From Deltaproteobacteria bacterium (lineage in GTDB: Bacteria; Bdellovibrionota; Bdellovibrionia; Bdellovibrionales; JAMPXM01), in the NCBI GenBank assembly GCA_017302795.1, contig JAFLCB010000002.1, positions 124,001 to 188,000 of the forward strand: DNA of 64,000 nt, written 5' to 3'. Shown one piece after another: positions 60,655 through 64,000 of the stretch (positions within the stretch are counted from its first letter, which is position 1; the number at the start of each line of letters is the position of its first letter). The notes under the pieces are model-generated. The model saw nothing but the letters and a program-made list of their open reading frames with translations, was not told where the DNA came from and searched no databases. The translations under genes and the position numbers were made by a program.

Positions 60655-61833
60655 TTAAACGTTACCGGCGAGTGAATCCAAAATTCGACCGGTAGCTTTG
60701 CCGTCGCCGAAAGGATTTTTCTTCGCGGCCATTTCTGCGAGCGCCTGAGGATTGTCGAGCAGGTGGCTTGCGTGTTTCAAGATCATGTTCGAATTCGTTC
60801 CGACGAGAAGCGCAGTTCCTGCGTCAACCGCCTCTTGGCGCTCGGTTTTGTCGCGCAGAACTAACACTGGCTTGCCGAGCGATGGAGCCTCCTCTTGGAC
60901 CCCCCCAGAGTCGGTTAGAAGAATCGTCGCCTGATTCATCATCCAAACGAAAGGGACGTAATCCAGGGGCTCAAGAAGTTCGATATTTGAATCGCTTCCC
61001 AAAACTTCGTCGACCGCCTGAAGAACAATCGGATTCCGGTGAACCGGAAGAAATATTTTTACGTCCGGTCGTTTGGACAAAGTTAGTAGCGAGCGAAGTG
61101 TTTCCCGAAGCGGTTCGCCAAAACTTTCTCGCCGATGTGTTGTTACAAGAACGATTTTTCTTTTCTCACGCAGGGCTTTTGAAACGGCAGGATATTTTTC
61201 GTGAAATCGAATTTCACTTGCGGGATCTTGAGTCAGACGTTCACGAACTGAGAAAAGCGCGTCGATACCAGTGTTGCCAGTCACGATGATTTTTTCAGCG
61301 CCGATTCCCTCGTTCAATAGATTTAACTCCGCTTGCTTGGTCGGAGCGAAGTTCCACGCAGCAGTCATTGCCACTGTTTTACGATTATACTCTTCCGGAA
61401 ATGGCGACATGAGGTCATGAGTTCGAAGTCCGGCCTCGATATGAGCGAGCGGGATCTTTTCGAAAAATGCTGCGATCGCAGCGGCGGCACAGGTAGCAGT
61501 GTCGCCCTGAATGCAGACGATATCGGGGCGGTGAACGTGCCAAGCCTCGCGAAGACGAATCATCGCGCTAGCGACAAACTCGGTAAGGCTTTGCCCCGGT
61601 TTCATCAACTGCAGGTCAACATCGGGTACAATTCCGAAAAAATTCAAAATCGGCTGCATCATTTCGCGATGTTGCCCAGTTGAAATCACGATCGGCTGAA
61701 ATCGCCCGTCGTACTTCGCTCGCAAAATCGGAACTGCCATTTTAACGGCCTCGGGGCGAGTCCCGAAGACAAAGGCGATTCGTAGGGGGGTTCCAGTTTG
61801 ATGAGTTCGGCCAGGAGCTTGAAGGTTCTTCAT
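60655..61833 (-). CDS. wecB: UDP-N-acetylglucosamine 2-epimerase (non-hydrolysing)
   Basis: Interconverts UDP-GlcNAc and UDP-ManNAc. The 392 residues contain VFGTRPEAVKMAVPILRA, STGQHREMMQPIL, IEAGLRTHDLMSPFPEEYNR, VTTHRRESFGEPL, PVHRNP and TDSGGVQEEAPSLGKPVLVL, all conserved in WecB/MnaA. It is divergent from the barrel protein and NfrB-like gene, with a 160-base gap that must contain both promoters. No other teichuronic or ECA-type synthesis genes are here. Confidence 0.95.
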   Translation of the reverse strand: MKNLQAPGRTHQTGTPLRIAFVFGTRPEAVKMAVPILRAKYDGRFQPIVISTGQHREMMQPILNFFGIVPDVDLQLMKPGQSLTEFVASAMIRLREAWHVHRPDIVCIQGDTATCAAAAIAAFFEKIPLAHIEAGLRTHDLMSPFPEEYNRKTVAMTAAWNFAPTKQAELNLLNEGIGAEKIIVTGNTGIDALFSVRERLTQDPASEIRFHEKYPAVSKALREKRKIVLVTTHRRESFGEPLRETLRSLLTLSKRPDVKIFLPVHRNPIVLQAVDEVLGSDSNIELLEPLDYVPFVWMMNQATILLTDSGGVQEEAPSLGKPVLVLRDKTERQEAVDAGTALLVGTNSNMILKHASHLLDNPQALAEMAAKKNPFGDGKATGRILDSLAGNV

Positions 61834-61993
61834 ATTTATCTAGCCGTTCGACAGTTTTAAACGCATTGGTTTGATTTGGGCTGCTGTTTCGAATGTCGAT
61901 GATCTTTCAGCGGTTCGGCTATCGGGATTGTGGCAAAGCTGCTATAAAAACGCACGGGCTTTCCTTCGCCTTGCGTTATTTTCGTATTAGGCT

Positions 61994-62968
61994 TTGAAAA
62001 TACCCGTGATTACAAGCTTAGGACTTAACGCTACGGATGGCGGAACGAATCGGCGAACCTTGAACGCAACATGCTTAAAACTAAATACTGATTCACAGCA
62101 GGCTGTCTCAAAGCATCACGGCAGATTTGCGGGTGACGCACGCGTTGGCGCTCTGATCGCGCTGACTTTCATGGTCATCTTAGTATCGGTTGCACCGAAT
62201 GCGCGCGCGGCCGATGAATTTGAATTTAGCGCGGAAATCTACACTCAAACTATGTATCGCCCAGAAGAGCGTCTTGATCGTCCACATGGAGTTTTTCACG
62301 AAACACGTTTGCGATCGTCCTTGGCTTTGAATGCTGATTCTAAGATAAAATTTGATTTCGGCTCTTACCTCTTGGCTGAGTGGAGCGAAGCCAGCCAGGC
62401 TTCTTCTAGCTTTACGAATACCTCACTATCGCCTTTCGTAGGATCCCACTGGAGAAATTCTTGGAACCTGCAATCCACTTTAGGTTCGTCAACGGCGTCT
62501 TTAACCCTTCAATTCGAGGGACGCTATCGAGAACCGGTCAGTGACTTCAGTCGGTCGACAGGCGTTAAAGGGTGGGATCCACGCACGGGTGCAGCGGTTG
62601 GCGTTTGGCATCAGTTCAATTCAAACTTCTTCTTAGATATCTACGCGGATCTTTTTTACGCTCCGAAATATTCGGCTGCGCCGATGTCGACGGCGATTGC
62701 GCGCGTCGGAAACCGACATACTTTTTCGGCAACGTCTGAGACCTCGTGGAAACCGTTTGGCGATCTTTACTTCGAGCTTTTCCAGCAGAATGCAATGAAC
62801 ATTGAACTGGGAACGAAACGGTCTGAAGGTCGCGCAGGTGTTGCCATTGGTGCTTCCCGCGAATCGGGTACCGTGCAGCTTCGGGTCTACAATGGTTGGC
62901 CGCTGGAATCCGATCGCGATTCGCGGTCTCGCCTAGAGGCGTTGCTAGTCGGAGGTTTCTCGCTATGA
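61994..62968 (+). CDS. exported beta-rich protein, probable outer-membrane barrel
   Basis: The product is up to 324 residues from TTG 61994; the start is uncertain (GTG 62006 and a later TTG are alternatives) because the signal peptide (VGALIALTFMVILVSVAPNA) begins only near residue 51. The mature part is made of alternating strands (FEFSAEIYTQTMYRP, IKFDFGSYLLAEWSEA, FFLDIYADLFYAP, GDLYFELFQQNAM, GTVQLRVYNGWPLESDRDSR) and ends in LLVGGFSL, which fits a barrel. Its stop overlaps the glycosyltransferase start (ATGA), so both are translated together. It may be the export or surface partner, in the position NfrA holds in enterobacteria, but it is far smaller than NfrA. Confidence 0.72.
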   Translation: MKIPVITSLGLNATDGGTNRRTLNATCLKLNTDSQQAVSKHHGRFAGDARVGALIALTFMVILVSVAPNARAADEFEFSAEIYTQTMYRPEERLDRPHGVFHETRLRSSLALNADSKIKFDFGSYLLAEWSEASQASSSFTNTSLSPFVGSHWRNSWNLQSTLGSSTASLTLQFEGRYREPVSDFSRSTGVKGWDPRTGAAVGVWHQFNSNFFLDIYADLFYAPKYSAAPMSTAIARVGNRHTFSATSETSWKPFGDLYFELFQQNAMNIELGTKRSEGRAGVAIGASRESGTVQLRVYNGWPLESDRDSRSRLEALLVGGFSL

Positions 62969-64000
62969 GTTTACCTCTATCCGGCGAGTTTTTTGCCGTC
63001 GAGTTTTTTCCAGTAGTCGGACTACTTTTGTTGGCCGCACTGTTAGCAGTGGACGATTTGTTTATTGATCTCATGTCGGCGATCAAACGACTGCGTCCGA
63101 AGGCAGTAGGCAAAGATGAACTGAGGTCATGGAGGCAGCAATCACAGAAAAACATAGCAGTCGTGGTTGCCAATTGGCATGAAGAAGATGTCATCGAGAG
63201 AATGCTCAGAGGTAATCTTTCCCGCCTCGAATATGCGCGCGTTTGGTTTTTTGTTGGTGTCTATCCGAATGACGAAGCGACTGTCGAAGCGGCACGGCGC
63301 GCGGCTAGAAATGATTCTCGAGTCGTCGTTGTTGAGAACCCGGTTCCGGGTCCGACCACAAAAGGTCAGATGTTAAATGTGATTTTCCGCCGCACTTTTG
63401 AAGTAGAATCTCGAATTGGCAGTCAGTTTGATATTTTTCTCATGCATGACTCGGAGGACGTCCTCCATCCGCAGTCGTTGTTAATGATTAACGCCGAAAT
63501 GACGAGCGGCTTCGATTTCGTCCAAATTCCTGTTTTCTCGTTCGCGCGCAAGGCATCTATGATTGTTGGTTCTACCTACATCGATGAATTTGCCGAAATA
63601 CACACGAAGGACCTTCTCGTACGAGACTACCTGAAAGCCGGAATACCGTCGGCCGGAGTTGGAACAGCGATCTCGCGCCGACTTGTTCAAAACCTTATGT
63701 CGACTCAGCACGGATCAGTGCTCAATGAAACTTCTTTGACGGAAGACTATATTCTCGGTCTTACGACTGCTCACTTAGGGTATCGATCGAAGTTTGTCTC
63801 ACGTTACATTCCGCATTATGATCGCAATGGTAAACTGGTACGCCGCGAATTCATCGCCACGCGAGAATATTTTCCGAGCGAGTGGGGCCGTGCAGTTCGT
63901 CAAAAAGGACGCTGGATTCACGGTATCGTTTTGCAGGGTCGTCGACTGTTGAAGTTCGAGGGATCACCGGCGCGACGCTATTTTCTGATGCGTGACCGAA
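62965..64000 (+). CDS. NfrB-like glycosyltransferase, truncated by the window end
   Basis: The frame opens at ATG 62965 and is still open at the last base (345 codons). A hydrophobic N-terminal segment (VVGLLLLAALLAVDDLFIDL) is followed by a GT2-type domain: VVVANWHEEDVIERMLRGNL, NPVPGPTTKGQMLN, FLMHDSEDVLHPQSL (the acidic metal motif), ETSLTEDYILGLTTAHLGYR (catalytic TED) and AVRQKGRWIHGIVLQGRR, where QxxRW of processive enzymes reads QKGRW. These match NfrB, the phage N4 adsorption protein B, which builds a ManNAc-containing glycan in E. coli. The C-terminal membrane segments and any c-di-GMP-binding MshEN domain lie outside. Confidence 0.85.
   Translation, partial: MSLPLSGEFFAVEFFPVVGLLLLAALLAVDDLFIDLMSAIKRLRPKAVGKDELRSWRQQSQKNIAVVVANWHEEDVIERMLRGNLSRLEYARVWFFVGVYPNDEATVEAARRAARNDSRVVVVENPVPGPTTKGQMLNVIFRRTFEVESRIGSQFDIFLMHDSEDVLHPQSLLMINAEMTSGFDFVQIPVFSFARKASMIVGSTYIDEFAEIHTKDLLVRDYLKAGIPSAGVGTAISRRLVQNLMSTQHGSVLNETSLTEDYILGLTTAHLGYRSKFVSRYIPHYDRNGKLVRREFIATREYFPSEWGRAVRQKGRWIHGIVLQGRRLLKFEGSPARRYFLMRDR

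Noticed and set aside
62616-63194. 192-residue antisense frame opposite the barrel protein and synthase
   Set aside because: It is rich in Ser/Arg/Thr/Asn without structure and both plus-strand genes under it are well supported.
1-64000. CRISPR arrays, IS elements, integrases, tRNA or rRNA genes
   Set aside because: None was found by reading both strands; repeats seen are short tandem copies or isolated palindromes.

Overview
The window looks like chromosomal DNA of a motile Gram-negative bacterium, most likely a Bdellovibrio-like member of the Bdellovibrionota. This is an inference from gene content: several short flagellins, the flgFGAHI-flgJ-flgM-flgN-flgK-flgL-csrA-fliW order, a TIGR02147-type regulator paired with a secreted protein, PilT, many secreted or lipid-anchored proteins of unknown function, and outer-membrane barrels. 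I see no IS element, prophage, CRISPR array, rRNA or tRNA. Coding density is high and base composition is fairly even. The last gene runs off the right edge.

Layout. (1) 1-7.7 kb: a DEAD-box RNA helicase with an RG-rich tail, then a minus-strand run of secreted unknowns, an anchored SGNH hydrolase, a TolB-like lipoprotein and mutY. (2) 7.9-11.5 kb: a transglycosylase-domain protein, a secreted repeat protein and a ureohydrolase. (3) 11.5-18.2 kb, minus strand: a GAF histidine kinase, then pilT-recX-alaS-yaeQ. (4) 18.3-20.9 kb: pgpA-pncC and recA with an unusual tail. (5) 21-28.7 kb: an exported protein, an anchored alpha/beta hydrolase, a membrane-anchored substrate-binding protein overlapping a histidine kinase, aspartokinase and an MltD-like lipoprotein. 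(6) 28.9-39.6 kb: the flagellar rod/ring/hook-filament-junction cluster, preceded by a sigma-54 type promoter and ending with csrA and fliW. (7) 39.6-49.8 kb: envelope proteins, prmA-rsmE-RDD-hldE C-domain, DUF4399, MeaB, and a PilZ protein. (8) 50.1-59.3 kb: three flagellins, each with a recognisable sigma-28 type promoter and a long leader, with a 5.7-kb block between the second and third (TIGR02147 regulator, secreted HEAT-like protein, VWA protein, MOSC protein), then flaG. (9) 59.3-64 kb: a TIM-barrel glycoside hydrolase, wecB, a barrel-like exported protein and a truncated NfrB-like glycosyltransferase.

How the parts may work together. The flagellar genes suggest a hierarchy: a sigma-54 promoter for rod and rings, FlgM as anti-sigma-28 factor, sigma-28 promoters for filament genes, and CsrA/FliW acting on flagellin leaders. 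The first flagellin leader contains a stem with an ACGGAT hexaloop, the classic CsrA target form. The right end resembles a c-di-GMP-linked envelope glycan pathway: WecB makes UDP-ManNAc, an NfrB-like enzyme could polymerise it, and a barrel protein and a glycoside hydrolase sit beside them. That locus and the leader/promoter architecture of the flagellins are the most rewarding parts to follow up.
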